Below, piece by piece: positions 43,488 to 51,970 of a stretch of 64,000 nt of DNA (the stretch's first letter is position 1; each line of letters opens with the position of its first letter). The DNA is from an uncultured Bacteroidales bacterium (GTDB taxonomy: Bacteria > Bacteroidota > Bacteroidia > Bacteroidales > F082): contig CAMHJX010000001.1 of the NCBI GenBank assembly GCA_946185535.1, forward strand, positions 124,001 through 188,000, in the 5' to 3' direction. The position numbers and the translations under genes were made by a program. The notes under the pieces were generated by a model, which was not told where the DNA came from, made no database searches, and saw only the letters and a program-made list of their open reading frames with translations.

Positions 43488-44297
43488 CTATAATTTTATC
43501 ATTGAAAGTGTTGACTTATTTAGAGGAATAAATCCTTTGCTGCGATACATATCCACTGCATTTTGGTTTTGACGCTGTACCCATAACATATATCGACTAT
43601 TATCTCCATTGATATGTCCCTGTTCTATATAGGCCTCCATCAAACCACGCCCCACTTTCTTTCCTCTCGCCTCAGATAAAACAACCACATGATTCAACCA
43701 ACAAACTCCTTGACGATTCTCAAACTGAAGAGCTCCTATCAAATCTCCATTCCCATCTCTTGCTACAAGTATTTGTTGCCCTCTAAACAGGTATTCACAT
43801 TTATCAAATGAAATATAATCTCCGCTCCATTTATCAAAACTATCATTAAACAACATCACTGCCCATTGTACTTCATGTAAAGTTTTGGCTAGTTTCACTG
43901 TAACATTGGGTAAGAAGGTCGATTCTGTAAAAGAAGAATACTTTGCAAAATACAGATCACGAACAAGGTTTTTACGGAAACCTAAATCCTCCAGCCATTG
44001 TACCTCTGCATTAGGAGCATGAGCACCTCGAAAAAGAATTTCCGACACAAGTTCCTCATCAGGAATATCTAGTCTTTCTTCAACATTATTTACATAATAA
44101 TACAAGCGGGAAAAACCATCCTTTTGCACCAAAAGAACTGCGTTGTCCAGACCACAAATGGAATAAATACGGTTATGGGTAATTAATTCAGCCACTTCAT
44201 ATTGAATATAATCGTTAGACAATCGTCCCTTGCGATTATATTTCTCAACCAAATCATTGTACTGCTCAACAGTCTCAATCTTTATTGGCCTTTTCAT
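43488..44297 (-). CDS. GNAT acyltransferase
   Basis: 269 residues. The N-terminal 120 residues are not recognised. The GNAT core is at about 130-269, with LNHVVVLSEARGKKVGRGLM near 198-217 as the CoA/pantetheine loop and QNQNAVDMYRSKGFIPLN near the end. It overlaps the adenylation gene by 23 bp and precedes the carrier-protein gene by 5 bp. It is therefore a candidate for transferring an acyl or aminoacyl group from phosphopantetheine to an amino sugar. The donor could also be free acetyl-CoA. Confidence 0.83.
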   Translation of the reverse strand: MKRPIKIETVEQYNDLVEKYNRKGRLSNDYIQYEVAELITHNRIYSICGLDNAVLLVQKDGFSRLYYYVNNVEERLDIPDEELVSEILFRGAHAPNAEVQWLEDLGFRKNLVRDLYFAKYSSFTESTFLPNVTVKLAKTLHEVQWAVMLFNDSFDKWSGDYISFDKCEYLFRGQQILVARDGNGDLIGALQFENRQGVCWLNHVVVLSEARGKKVGRGLMEAYIEQGHINGDNSRYMLWVQRQNQNAVDMYRSKGFIPLNKSTLSMIKL

Positions 44298-45807
44298 ATT
44301 GCTGCTTCAATGCTATACGATCAATCTTCCCATTGAAATTATACGGCATTTGAACTAAATGATTCAACACCTCTGGGAACATATATACTGGAATTCGTTC
44401 TTTCACAAGGTTGATGATGTCCATGGGCAGTCCATCAGCAGTAGTATAATAGAGCACCAATTTATCATTATGTTGGTCAAAAATACAAACCGCATTTGTT
44501 ACACCCTCGATGGCATTGACTGCCACCTCAATTTCACCAAGTTCAATGCGATTGCCTTTATGTTTTACTTGGAAGTCCTTGCGCGAAACAAATACTAAAT
44601 CGCCGTCTTCGTTTATGCGTACCAGGTCGCCTGTGCGGTATATTATATCGTTGAACAACGAATTAAGTGGGTTTTGTACAAAAACCTCGTCAGTCTTGGA
44701 ACGATTCCCATAATAACCTAAGGCTACTCCACTACCACGTACGCACAATTCCCCTACCTCTCCCACTTCTGCTTCAGTTCCATCCTCCTTAAGAACCAAA
44801 ATCTGCATATTACGACAGGCTCGTCCAATAGGGATATATTCATCATCAGAATAGGTGCGTGTAACCTCAAAATAAGAGCAATCAACAGTAATTTCCGTAG
44901 GGCCATAAAGGTTTACATATTGGACTTCTGGTAATTTCTCTTGCCAAAAGCGCAATTGTTTGGCAGGCATTGCTTCACCAGCAAAGGTGATAAGACGTAA
45001 ATGCTCTGGCTTAGCCACATCAAGAATACCACTGTTTCCTACCAATACAATAGCCGAAGTGGCCCACAAAATAGCAGTAATCTTCCTTTCATTTAACAAA
45101 GGAATCAGTTGTTTCGTGAAGGTAAAATACTTCTTCCCTATTACATTGAGCGTTGCTCCGCTCTTCAGACATATACAAACATCTTTCACTGAGCCATCAA
45201 AATAAAATGGTGTTTGGTTGCCCAATGCATCGGCATCAGTAAAATTAAAAGTACTGACAAGCCAATCCGCCAAATCAATCATACCACGTTGACTGACGAC
45301 CACCCCTTTAGGGATTCCCGTTGAACCACTAGTAAAAATGCAATATACTGGATCAAGGTCTATGATTTGTTTCCGTATTCCATACAATAATTGTTCATCA
45401 ACAGAGCGTTCTTTCACATCATTAAAAAGAAACCTTGGTTCAGCAAATTCTATTTCGTCAAGTAAACGAAGATCTGAATCAGTGGTTGCAATTGCTGCAA
45501 TAGGCTTACAAACATCCACAATAAGACGAACTCGCTCAAAAGGCATTTTACCATCAATAGGAACATAAAAATTACCGCTTTCCACTACACCCATCGCGCC
45601 AACCAATCCTTCAATACGACGATCAACAAACACCAGCACTGCATGCCTAATATTTTTATTGGTCGTCTGAGCAATGGCTGTACCTATACTTTCTGCTTGT
45701 TTCAGCCATTGATCAAAAGTAACGCAATGCTTATCGTCTGCCAAAGCAATCTTGTCTGGCAAACGCCGAGCAGTTTGCTCCAAATATTCAAGAATGTTGA
45801 CTATCAT
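44275..45807 (-). CDS. Stand-alone NRPS-type adenylation enzyme (DltA-like)
   Basis: 510 residues covering a full ANL adenylation domain. A3 FTSGSTGIPKGVVVSQRG near 162, A5 NLYGPTEITVDCSYFE near 300, A7 IYRTGDLVRINEDGDLVF near 385, A8 KHKGNRIELGEIEV near 410 and the catalytic A10 lysine in NFNGKIDRIAL near 490. It activates a carboxylic or amino acid as AMP ester and loads a carrier protein. GPTEITVD is typical of the amino-acid-activating branch, but the substrate pocket code was not assigned. It overlaps the KAS III gene by 20 bp and the GNAT gene by 23 bp. Confidence 0.92.
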   Translation of the reverse strand: MIVNILEYLEQTARRLPDKIALADDKHCVTFDQWLKQAESIGTAIAQTTNKNIRHAVLVFVDRRIEGLVGAMGVVESGNFYVPIDGKMPFERVRLIVDVCKPIAAIATTDSDLRLLDEIEFAEPRFLFNDVKERSVDEQLLYGIRKQIIDLDPVYCIFTSGSTGIPKGVVVSQRGMIDLADWLVSTFNFTDADALGNQTPFYFDGSVKDVCICLKSGATLNVIGKKYFTFTKQLIPLLNERKITAILWATSAIVLVGNSGILDVAKPEHLRLITFAGEAMPAKQLRFWQEKLPEVQYVNLYGPTEITVDCSYFEVTRTYSDDEYIPIGRACRNMQILVLKEDGTEAEVGEVGELCVRGSGVALGYYGNRSKTDEVFVQNPLNSLFNDIIYRTGDLVRINEDGDLVFVSRKDFQVKHKGNRIELGEIEVAVNAIEGVTNAVCIFDQHNDKLVLYYTTADGLPMDIINLVKERIPVYMFPEVLNHLVQMPYNFNGKIDRIALKQQYEKANKD

Positions 45808-46918
45808 TTTTCTTTTGGTATAACTGGTTGGGGTCAGTTATCAAGCCGTCTTCATAAAAAGAGTCATCCTCAAATATGGGAAGGATATCAGCTGTGTTTA
45901 TTTCGAAGGAAGTCACTCCGAGCGAGATACCTATCCCAAAACCACAAGCCATAACCTTTACACTCTTCTTTTCGCTGTCATTGCCATATCGATCACAAAG
46001 CGACACAATGGCCGATGCCCCAGAAGTGTTTCCATATCGGTCAAGCGATATGGGCATCTTTTCAAAATCAATCTTGGCCTTTTTTGCAATCTGTTTAAGT
46101 ATGTATAAGTTTGCTTGATGGAATGCAAAGCAATCATATTGGTCTGAGGTAGTTTGCGTCAATTCAAAAAAATCTTTAATAAGACGGGGCACGTCAAAAA
46201 TAGTAAAGGTAAACACTGATGTTCCCTGAATAAAACTATTCATCAATGTACGAGGGTTACCATCCTTACACATAACCACTTCTTCACTAGCATGGAGGTT
46301 CCTATACCCTCCCCCAGGAATAATCATATAACGGAAACCACTGCCATCACTGCGTATAAGCGCATTAATTTCATCAGAAGGGTTTCCCGTTTTTTCCAAC
46401 AGCATCACAGCGCCTGCCTCACCAAAAAGCATAGCAGAACTTCGATCCTCTGGATAAACGGATTTCCCTGCTGTATCACCCACAAACAACAAAGCCTTAC
46501 TAATATCACCACTGTTCATTATGGATGCGACTGTTTGCATTCCAACAACCAAGGAAGAGCAACCTAAACTAATATCATAACATACAGACTCCTTAGGGAT
46601 TCCAAGTCGGTATTGCAAAACAAACGCTGTGGATGGACGACGATAGTCTGGACTATGAGACGAAAAAATAAGTGCACCTATCTCTTCTGGCTTTATACCT
46701 TTATGAGCCATAAGTTCTGATGCTGCCCTAAACCCTAAATCACTACATGTTTGGTGCTCAAAGGTTCTACGAGAGGCATGAACACCTGTCATCTCAATAA
46801 ACTTCTCCACCTCTTCGTCGCCAAACAAAGATTTATAAGTCTCTGACTTTACTTCATTTTTGGGCACTGCACAAGCTACACCCGCGACCCTAATACTATT
46901 GAATTTGAAAAATGCCAT
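45788..46918 (-). CDS. Beta-ketoacyl-ACP synthase III homologue
   Basis: 376 residues of the thiolase fold with the complete KAS III triad: Cys120 in ISLGCSSLVVG, His267 in FAFHQANLYIL and Asn297 in YGNTSGASA. It condenses an acyl-CoA starter with malonyl-ACP, or transfers an acyl group as DpsC/CerJ-type relatives do. It is 40-50 residues longer than FabH, with an Asp/Glu-rich tail. It is not in a fatty-acid operon; it overlaps the adenylation gene. With the SDR and ACP genes it could make a short 3-hydroxyacyl group for the glycan. Confidence 0.9.
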   Translation of the reverse strand: MAFFKFNSIRVAGVACAVPKNEVKSETYKSLFGDEEVEKFIEMTGVHASRRTFEHQTCSDLGFRAASELMAHKGIKPEEIGALIFSSHSPDYRRPSTAFVLQYRLGIPKESVCYDISLGCSSLVVGMQTVASIMNSGDISKALLFVGDTAGKSVYPEDRSSAMLFGEAGAVMLLEKTGNPSDEINALIRSDGSGFRYMIIPGGGYRNLHASEEVVMCKDGNPRTLMNSFIQGTSVFTFTIFDVPRLIKDFFELTQTTSDQYDCFAFHQANLYILKQIAKKAKIDFEKMPISLDRYGNTSGASAIVSLCDRYGNDSEKKSVKVMACGFGIGISLGVTSFEINTADILPIFEDDSFYEDGLITDPNQLYQKKNDSQHS

Positions 46919-46926
46919 AAAAAGGC

Positions 46927-47544
46927 TTATTTATCTTGGTTTTTATTCTTTTTCCTATAAGCCAACCTTCGAATCACCTTATCAATTTCATAATCGCCAT
47001 TATTCTTATGGCTAAAATAATCTTTCGCTAAAAGTGCCGCAGCATATAAGTCGACGTATTTTCCATCATTGAAAACAGCCTCTCTAAATATACCTTCCTT
47101 TTGGCTAAACATAACAGGACTCATCTGCATAGATAACTTATGATCCACTCGACATGTGCCATAGACTCGATTGAGCCTCAATATTTCAAACGCCTGTTCA
47201 TAGATAAAAAGATAAGATTCAATCCACGCTAATCCATTCCGATAACGAGGGTCTGCAATAACTACTCCATGGAAGCAAGCACTATGATTGATTTTATCTA
47301 TATTTGACAAACTCACCCATCCTATTATTCGCTGTTCCTGATCATTAGTACAAACAGCCCAAAATCGATACGTTTCATGCACTCCCATACATCCATGTAC
47401 CCATTCTACAGCCTCCTCGTATGTAAAAGGATGATAGTGACCAACTATCAAGCTATTCAGTTCTTTATCATTCTTGCACTTGTAAATAAAGTCAATATCT
47501 CTCTCCTCAAAGTCTCTAAACGAAACTGTTTTTTTCATTTGCAT
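46927..47544 (-). CDS. GNAT acetyltransferase (RimJ/RimL type)
   Basis: 205 residues. VSFRDFEERDIDFIYKCKND at 7-26, IGWVSLSNIDKINHSACFHG near 72 and DPRYRNGLAWIESYLFIYEQ near 97, where the CoA-binding loop is expected, although the usual R/QxxGxG/A is weak. LRLNRVYGTCRVDHKLSMQM near 123 is a standard late block. It is placed between an aminotransferase-like gene and KAS III, so N-acetylation or acylation of the amino sugar made by the former is likely. Confidence 0.78.
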   Translation of the reverse strand: MQMKKTVSFRDFEERDIDFIYKCKNDKELNSLIVGHYHPFTYEEAVEWVHGCMGVHETYRFWAVCTNDQEQRIIGWVSLSNIDKINHSACFHGVVIADPRYRNGLAWIESYLFIYEQAFEILRLNRVYGTCRVDHKLSMQMSPVMFSQKEGIFREAVFNDGKYVDLYAAALLAKDYFSHKNNGDYEIDKVIRRLAYRKKNKNQDK

Positions 47545-47552
47545 AACATGTA

Positions 47553-48512
47553 TTAGTATTTAACAGTTTTAATCGTCTCAACAATTCTCCTCATGTCTTC
47601 TTTATGATAACGTTGATCTATGGGGATGAAGACTATGTGATCGGCCAAATCATACTCCCAGTCATCCTGCTCACACCATTCAAATACATTTGGCCAATAA
47701 GTGGCCACAAAAATCTTATTTTCAATCAGCTTCTGCTTAAGCGAACTATTATCTGTCATATATGGATACACCATAGGGGCACATTCCTCCGTTATATCAA
47801 AATGTATTCGATTTGTACTCCCTAATGCCGTATCCAACCAACTGTAATTCTCTCTTCTTCTGTTTCTTACATCTTCATAATCAATCCCCATCAGGATCGT
47901 TTCTGTTAATTTCGACATTTTCTTGATATCCTGATGGCGAAGTGTGCCTTCATTATTACGAAAATCCTGGTATCCAGTTTCTGCACTTAAATCAATTCTT
48001 TTCAACAGATGGGACATCCTCTCGCAAGAATAATCTTGCTCAAAATCTAACATCAAAAGGCTGGTAGTATATAAATAAGCGCCATCAGGAACCCCAAAAT
48101 ACTTTCTCGCAGAATAAAACGTGTCAACTCCTTTTATAGGTTCGGCATAAAAAGCCTGTGCATTGTCCACAATCAATTGTTTCCCATATTCCGAAGCCAA
48201 TCTTTTTACACATTCTTGTTTTAAACCGAAATAATTTGTGTAGAGGAAAGACTCCCCTTCCTTTAATTCAGGTAGTTTAACAGGTTCTAGATATTCATTG
48301 ATATGATAAAACTCGTAATCTATTCCCAACTTGTTGATTAGCTCCAACATGACATCACAAGTGTAATAGGGGATATACACCTTGCTGCAATTCTTGGAAC
48401 GTAATACATACTCAAAACAATTTATCGCTGTATTAAGGCGCAAGGCATTCTTGTGATAATGTTCGCCTTTGCGTAATTCCAATTCAAAATAGCCACCAAT
48501 TGCGTCTCTCAT
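47553..48512 (-). CDS. Short DegT-like PLP aminotransferase homologue
   Basis: 319 residues, shorter than the 370-400 usual for the DegT family. VYIPYYTCDVMLELINKLG near 45-63, the cofactor-binding IVDNAQAFY near 113 and the lysine of SARKYFGVPDGAYLYT near 133-148 match a small branch found in capsule loci of Bacteroidota. The N-terminal SNGTAAL-like loop is replaced by RLNTAINCFEYVLRS. The PLP lysine is kept, so catalysis is possible. Its target sugar is unknown. It lies in the carrier-protein module 38 bp after an ATP-grasp gene. Confidence 0.75.
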   Translation of the reverse strand: MRDAIGGYFELELRKGEHYHKNALRLNTAINCFEYVLRSKNCSKVYIPYYTCDVMLELINKLGIDYEFYHINEYLEPVKLPELKEGESFLYTNYFGLKQECVKRLASEYGKQLIVDNAQAFYAEPIKGVDTFYSARKYFGVPDGAYLYTTSLLMLDFEQDYSCERMSHLLKRIDLSAETGYQDFRNNEGTLRHQDIKKMSKLTETILMGIDYEDVRNRRRENYSWLDTALGSTNRIHFDITEECAPMVYPYMTDNSSLKQKLIENKIFVATYWPNVFEWCEQDDWEYDLADHIVFIPIDQRYHKEDMRRIVETIKTVKY

Positions 48513-48549
48513 AATTCGACTAATTATAAAAAGAATTATGTCAAGAACC

Positions 48550-49758
48550 TTAATCCACTATTACGTTTATGTACTTTTCGAAATTATAAGTCTTTTCCAT
48601 CATCTCTTCGTAAGATGAAAATTTCGAAATCATTGTTCCCATGGCCCCGTTTGAGCCCGAAAAAACAATCACTTCATCACCAGGTTTAAACCCTGTTTCA
48701 AACTCTATAAAATTGTTGCTTTTGTATTCCTCATCAATATCAATACGAACGAACCTGCCTGCTTTATTACTATGTACCATGTATGTGGACCAAAAGCCAT
48801 CCACCTCTTTTTGCCGCAAATCCGAGCAATCCATTCCTAACGCCGCTTTGATTGTATATTCAATCATATCCACACCTGTTGCGTATTTTGTAACTTCCGG
48901 AATACCATTCCCCCCGTTTCGGGGAGCCACTTCCATCAAATAAATATTATCATTCGAATCAATTCTTGCTTCGAGGTTATATGCAACAGTTTTCATGTCA
49001 AGAAGAGCCAATAATCTATTGATCTCATTAACAATTCTCAGTTGCATCATCTTTGATTTTGAATAAGGATAAGTTTCAGATATGGGCGCTAAAGGATTTC
49101 TAGAATTCATATCAAAATGGTCATCGCTAAACGCCCAAAAAGCCAACTTTCCATCCACTGAGAAAGCATCACCAGCTAAAGGAGCACCTATAGACTCCAC
49201 GCACTCTTCAACAATTATCCTTCCATCTCTTGTAAAACGCTTAGCTGCATCAAAACTTTCTTTCAATTCTTCTATTTTCGTTATTACAGAAACGCCTTTA
49301 CTTCCAGATGAATCGACTGGTTTGATGATTACTGGAAATCTCAACTGTTGGATTTTTTGGAATAAATCTTCGAAATCTGTAGAACTCACCGTGTTAGGGG
49401 TGCAGAAACCATGTTCTTTCAAAAACTTCCTAAATTTATACTTGTTACACAAGATATCAACAGATTTATATGGCGATGTGGGCAACCCCAACGACTCTGC
49501 CACATAGGCTGCAGTTGGAGCTGCGGGATCTGAGGCATAGCAAACAACGCCATCTATATCTAGAGTTTTTGCCAATTGCAGCACTTTATCTTTGTCGACG
49601 GTACTTATGTTGTGATACTCATCTGCAAATCTATGTCCCGGATTGTCAGGAAGATAATCACATGTAATCACATACAGACCCATCTCTTTAGCTTTCTTGA
49701 TAGATGGAACTTGTGCTAAAGACCCGCCTAACATTAAAACCCTTTTCTGTTTATTCAT
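48550..49758 (-). CDS. ATP-grasp ligase (carboxylate-amine ligase-like)
   Basis: 402 residues. A Rossmann-like preATP-grasp domain (MLGGSLAQVPSIKKAKEMGL at 9-28), then ATP-grasp with FPVIIKPVDSSGSKGVSVI near 139, IIVEECVESIGAPLAGDAF near 180 and NIYLMEVAPRNGGNGIPEVT near 270, which carries the Mg ligands. The C-terminal part resembles PurK/PylC-like proteins. It should join an amino acid or acyl carboxylate to an amine. It is coupled by 4 bp to the aminotransferase gene, so the new 4- or 3-amino sugar is a likely acceptor. Confidence 0.87.
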   Translation of the reverse strand: MNKQKRVLMLGGSLAQVPSIKKAKEMGLYVITCDYLPDNPGHRFADEYHNISTVDKDKVLQLAKTLDIDGVVCYASDPAAPTAAYVAESLGLPTSPYKSVDILCNKYKFRKFLKEHGFCTPNTVSSTDFEDLFQKIQQLRFPVIIKPVDSSGSKGVSVITKIEELKESFDAAKRFTRDGRIIVEECVESIGAPLAGDAFSVDGKLAFWAFSDDHFDMNSRNPLAPISETYPYSKSKMMQLRIVNEINRLLALLDMKTVAYNLEARIDSNDNIYLMEVAPRNGGNGIPEVTKYATGVDMIEYTIKAALGMDCSDLRQKEVDGFWSTYMVHSNKAGRFVRIDIDEEYKSNNFIEFETGFKPGDEVIVFSGSNGAMGTMISKFSSYEEMMEKTYNFEKYINVIVD

Positions 49759-50870
49759 GCTTCTCCAACAATTAGTTCGAGTATCCTTGACATATCCTCA
49801 TCACTCAGCTTGTGGTGCATAGGCAAGCAAATCACCTCATTCGCAATACGCGTCGCTATGGGCAAATTCTCTGGACTTGCACTCGGCAAACCACGATAGG
49901 TGCTGAAAGTGCTTATAAGCGGATAGAAATATCGTCTGCCTAAGATACCCTGTCTCTTCATCTTGAAATAGAGTTCGTCGCGTGTCATGCCGTATTGTTT
50001 CGCGTCAACAAAAATGGGGAAATAGCTGTAGTTATGCCTTACGCCAGGCATGTCGTCATAGAAACGGATGCCTTTAACTTCACGCAACGCTTCTCGATAG
50101 CGAATGGCCACTTGATGACGTTTTTCAATTGCTTCATCTACTTGTTTCAAATTCAGCAAACCGTATGCGGCACGCACCTCGTCCATTTTGCTGTTAATGC
50201 CAGGCGCAACGACTTCCGTTTCCCCTGCAAAGCCAAAGTTTTTCAAATAATCAATGCGTTTCTTGGTCTCGGCATCATGCATCACCAAGGCTCCTCCTTC
50301 CAAAGTGTTGTATACCTTGGTAGCGTGGAAACTAAGCGATGCCAAGTCACCCTGATCCAACACCGACTCTCCATCAACTTCCACGCCAAAGGCATGGGCG
50401 GCATCATAGATGACTTTCAGATTATACTTGTCAGCAATGGCCTGGATACGTTCCATATCGCAAGGTTTGCCATAGCAATGCACGGGCATGATGGCTGTAG
50501 TCTGGGGTGTAATGGCGGCTTCAATTCTATCAGGATCCATGCCACAAGTAGATTCCTCAATATCCACAAACACCGGTTTGCAGCCATTCCACCAAATGCT
50601 ATGCGTGGTGGCCACAAAACTATACGGCGTTGTAATCACCTCTCCTGTTATGCGCAAAGCCTGTAAAGCTGTTAGCAAAGGCAATGTTCCATTAGTGAAA
50701 AGGCTGATAAAAGGTACCTTAAGATACTCACAAAGTGCAGATTCCAATTGCATATGGAATTGACCATTGTTAGTAACCCATTTGCTGTCCCAGATCTCTT
50801 TCAAGAGTTTGTGAAACTCATCAAGGTCAGGCAACAACGGCGATGTAACTGTTATCTGTTTTTGATTCAT
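49755..50870 (-). CDS. DegT/DnrJ/EryC1/StrS sugar aminotransferase (VioA/FdtB-like)
   Basis: 371 residues. SLFTNGTLPLLTALQALRI near 56-74, TTPYSFVATTHSIWWNGCKP near 80, IYDAAHAFGVEVDGE near 155 and the PLP lysine in LSFHATKVYNTLEGGAL near 178-194. HNYSYFPIFVD and HHKLSDEDMSRI near the end are common in the VioA/FdtB branch, which aminates dTDP-4-keto-6-deoxy sugars. No dTDP-sugar synthesis genes (rmlA, rmlB) are visible, so the keto sugar comes from elsewhere. It is 38 bp after wzm and coupled to the ATP-grasp gene. Confidence 0.9.
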   Translation of the reverse strand: MNQKQITVTSPLLPDLDEFHKLLKEIWDSKWVTNNGQFHMQLESALCEYLKVPFISLFTNGTLPLLTALQALRITGEVITTPYSFVATTHSIWWNGCKPVFVDIEESTCGMDPDRIEAAITPQTTAIMPVHCYGKPCDMERIQAIADKYNLKVIYDAAHAFGVEVDGESVLDQGDLASLSFHATKVYNTLEGGALVMHDAETKKRIDYLKNFGFAGETEVVAPGINSKMDEVRAAYGLLNLKQVDEAIEKRHQVAIRYREALREVKGIRFYDDMPGVRHNYSYFPIFVDAKQYGMTRDELYFKMKRQGILGRRYFYPLISTFSTYRGLPSASPENLPIATRIANEVICLPMHHKLSDEDMSRILELIVGEA

Positions 50871-50908
50871 CTATTCCAAGCTATTTAATCCCGACTGGCA
50901 ACAGTCAA

Positions 50909-51787
50909 CTAGACCGTATCCATAAAGCTCTTCTGTACCTTGTTGAAAATCAAGATGCCGATAAATAGAATGACCACCATGAACACGAAACTATAGGCCA
51001 GCCAACCCCAACCGACAAACTCACCTGCCCCCAAGGCTCCATGTTTGAAGGTCTCGATTACAGGTGTCACTGGATTGAGACACATGATGTTAGCAAGGCT
51101 AATTCCAAATTTCTTTATTCCTGCCACCTGACTCAAAGGATAAACAATCGGAGTGGCATACATCCACAATGAGACAAAGAAGGAAAACAGAATCTGCAAG
51201 TCGCGATACTTGGTCGTCATTGAAGAGATGATAACACCGAAACCCAGAGCAAGTCCAGCCATTATCACCAACAAAAGTGGGAAAAGCAACAAATACCAAT
51301 TAGGAGTTGGTGCCTGCCCTATAATAAGGTAATAGATATAGACCAACACAAAGAGCCCCAGTTGTATACCAAATCGCACCAAATTACTAATAATTCCCGA
51401 AAGAGGCATAATCAACCTAGGGAAATACACCTTGCCAAAAATACCCGAATTAGCCACAAAAGTGTTGGAAGTTTTAGTGAGGCAATCGGAGAAATACTGC
51501 CACATGGCGACACCACCCAAATAGAACAAAGGTTGAGGGATACCATCGGTAGGGATGCCCGCAATACCTCCAAACACCACCATATACATGATAACCGTCA
51601 TGGCGGGTTGGATAATCCACCACAATGGGCCTAATATGGTTTGCTTGTATTGTACCGTGATCGTGCGCTTCACAAAAAGTGTCATCAAGTCACGATAGTC
51701 CCAAATTTCTTTCAAATTCACCTCAAAAAGCTTGTTTCGAGGCTTAATGACGGTGGTCCAATTTTCGTTTTCTGTTGTCTGACTCAT
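50909..51787 (-). CDS. wzm: Wzm-like ABC transporter permease
   Basis: 292 residues with six hydrophobic segments and the conserved region LFVKRTITVQYKQTILGPLW near 36-55. FGGIAGIPTDGIPQPLFYLG and NIMCLNPVTPVIETF are typical of polysaccharide exporters of the ABC-2 type. It forms the channel that moves undecaprenyl-linked glycan across the inner membrane with Wzt. It is the first gene of the long polysaccharide operon behind a clear promoter; its wzt partner is 22 kb downstream. Confidence 0.94.
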   Translation of the reverse strand: MSQTTENENWTTVIKPRNKLFEVNLKEIWDYRDLMTLFVKRTITVQYKQTILGPLWWIIQPAMTVIMYMVVFGGIAGIPTDGIPQPLFYLGGVAMWQYFSDCLTKTSNTFVANSGIFGKVYFPRLIMPLSGIISNLVRFGIQLGLFVLVYIYYLIIGQAPTPNWYLLLFPLLLVIMAGLALGFGVIISSMTTKYRDLQILFSFFVSLWMYATPIVYPLSQVAGIKKFGISLANIMCLNPVTPVIETFKHGALGAGEFVGWGWLAYSFVFMVVILFIGILIFNKVQKSFMDTV

Positions 51788-51925
51788 TTCAAAAAAGGTA
51801 AAGCTTCGCCACTTGACTCACATCAAGAAAGCATAACTATTTATAATTAAGTCACTTATCTCACTCAAAAGATGGCGACATTTTAGTACGTAATCATAGG
51901 CATAATATGCCCTAACTACAGCCTG

Positions 51926-51933
51926 CAAAAGTA
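51926..51933 (-). promoter_or_regulatory. Promoter -7 box for wzm and the polysaccharide operon
   Basis: The minus strand reads TACTTTTG followed by CAGGC in the 183-bp gap before wzm; T-rich DNA at 51951-51954 could be the -33 element. The block GCCTGCAAAAGTA is identical to that before wza. The 138-base leader between this box and the wzm ATG holds no clear hairpin terminator or reading frame that I can see. Confidence 0.6.
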
Positions 51934-51970
51934 TAGATTTTTTTTCAATAAAAGAACAACTATATTTTTT

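Noticed and set aside
47553-48512. Short aminotransferase considered as a truncated pseudogene
   Set aside because: The frame is intact, the PLP lysine and cofactor loop are present, and it sits tightly in the operon; a naturally short branch explains the length better.
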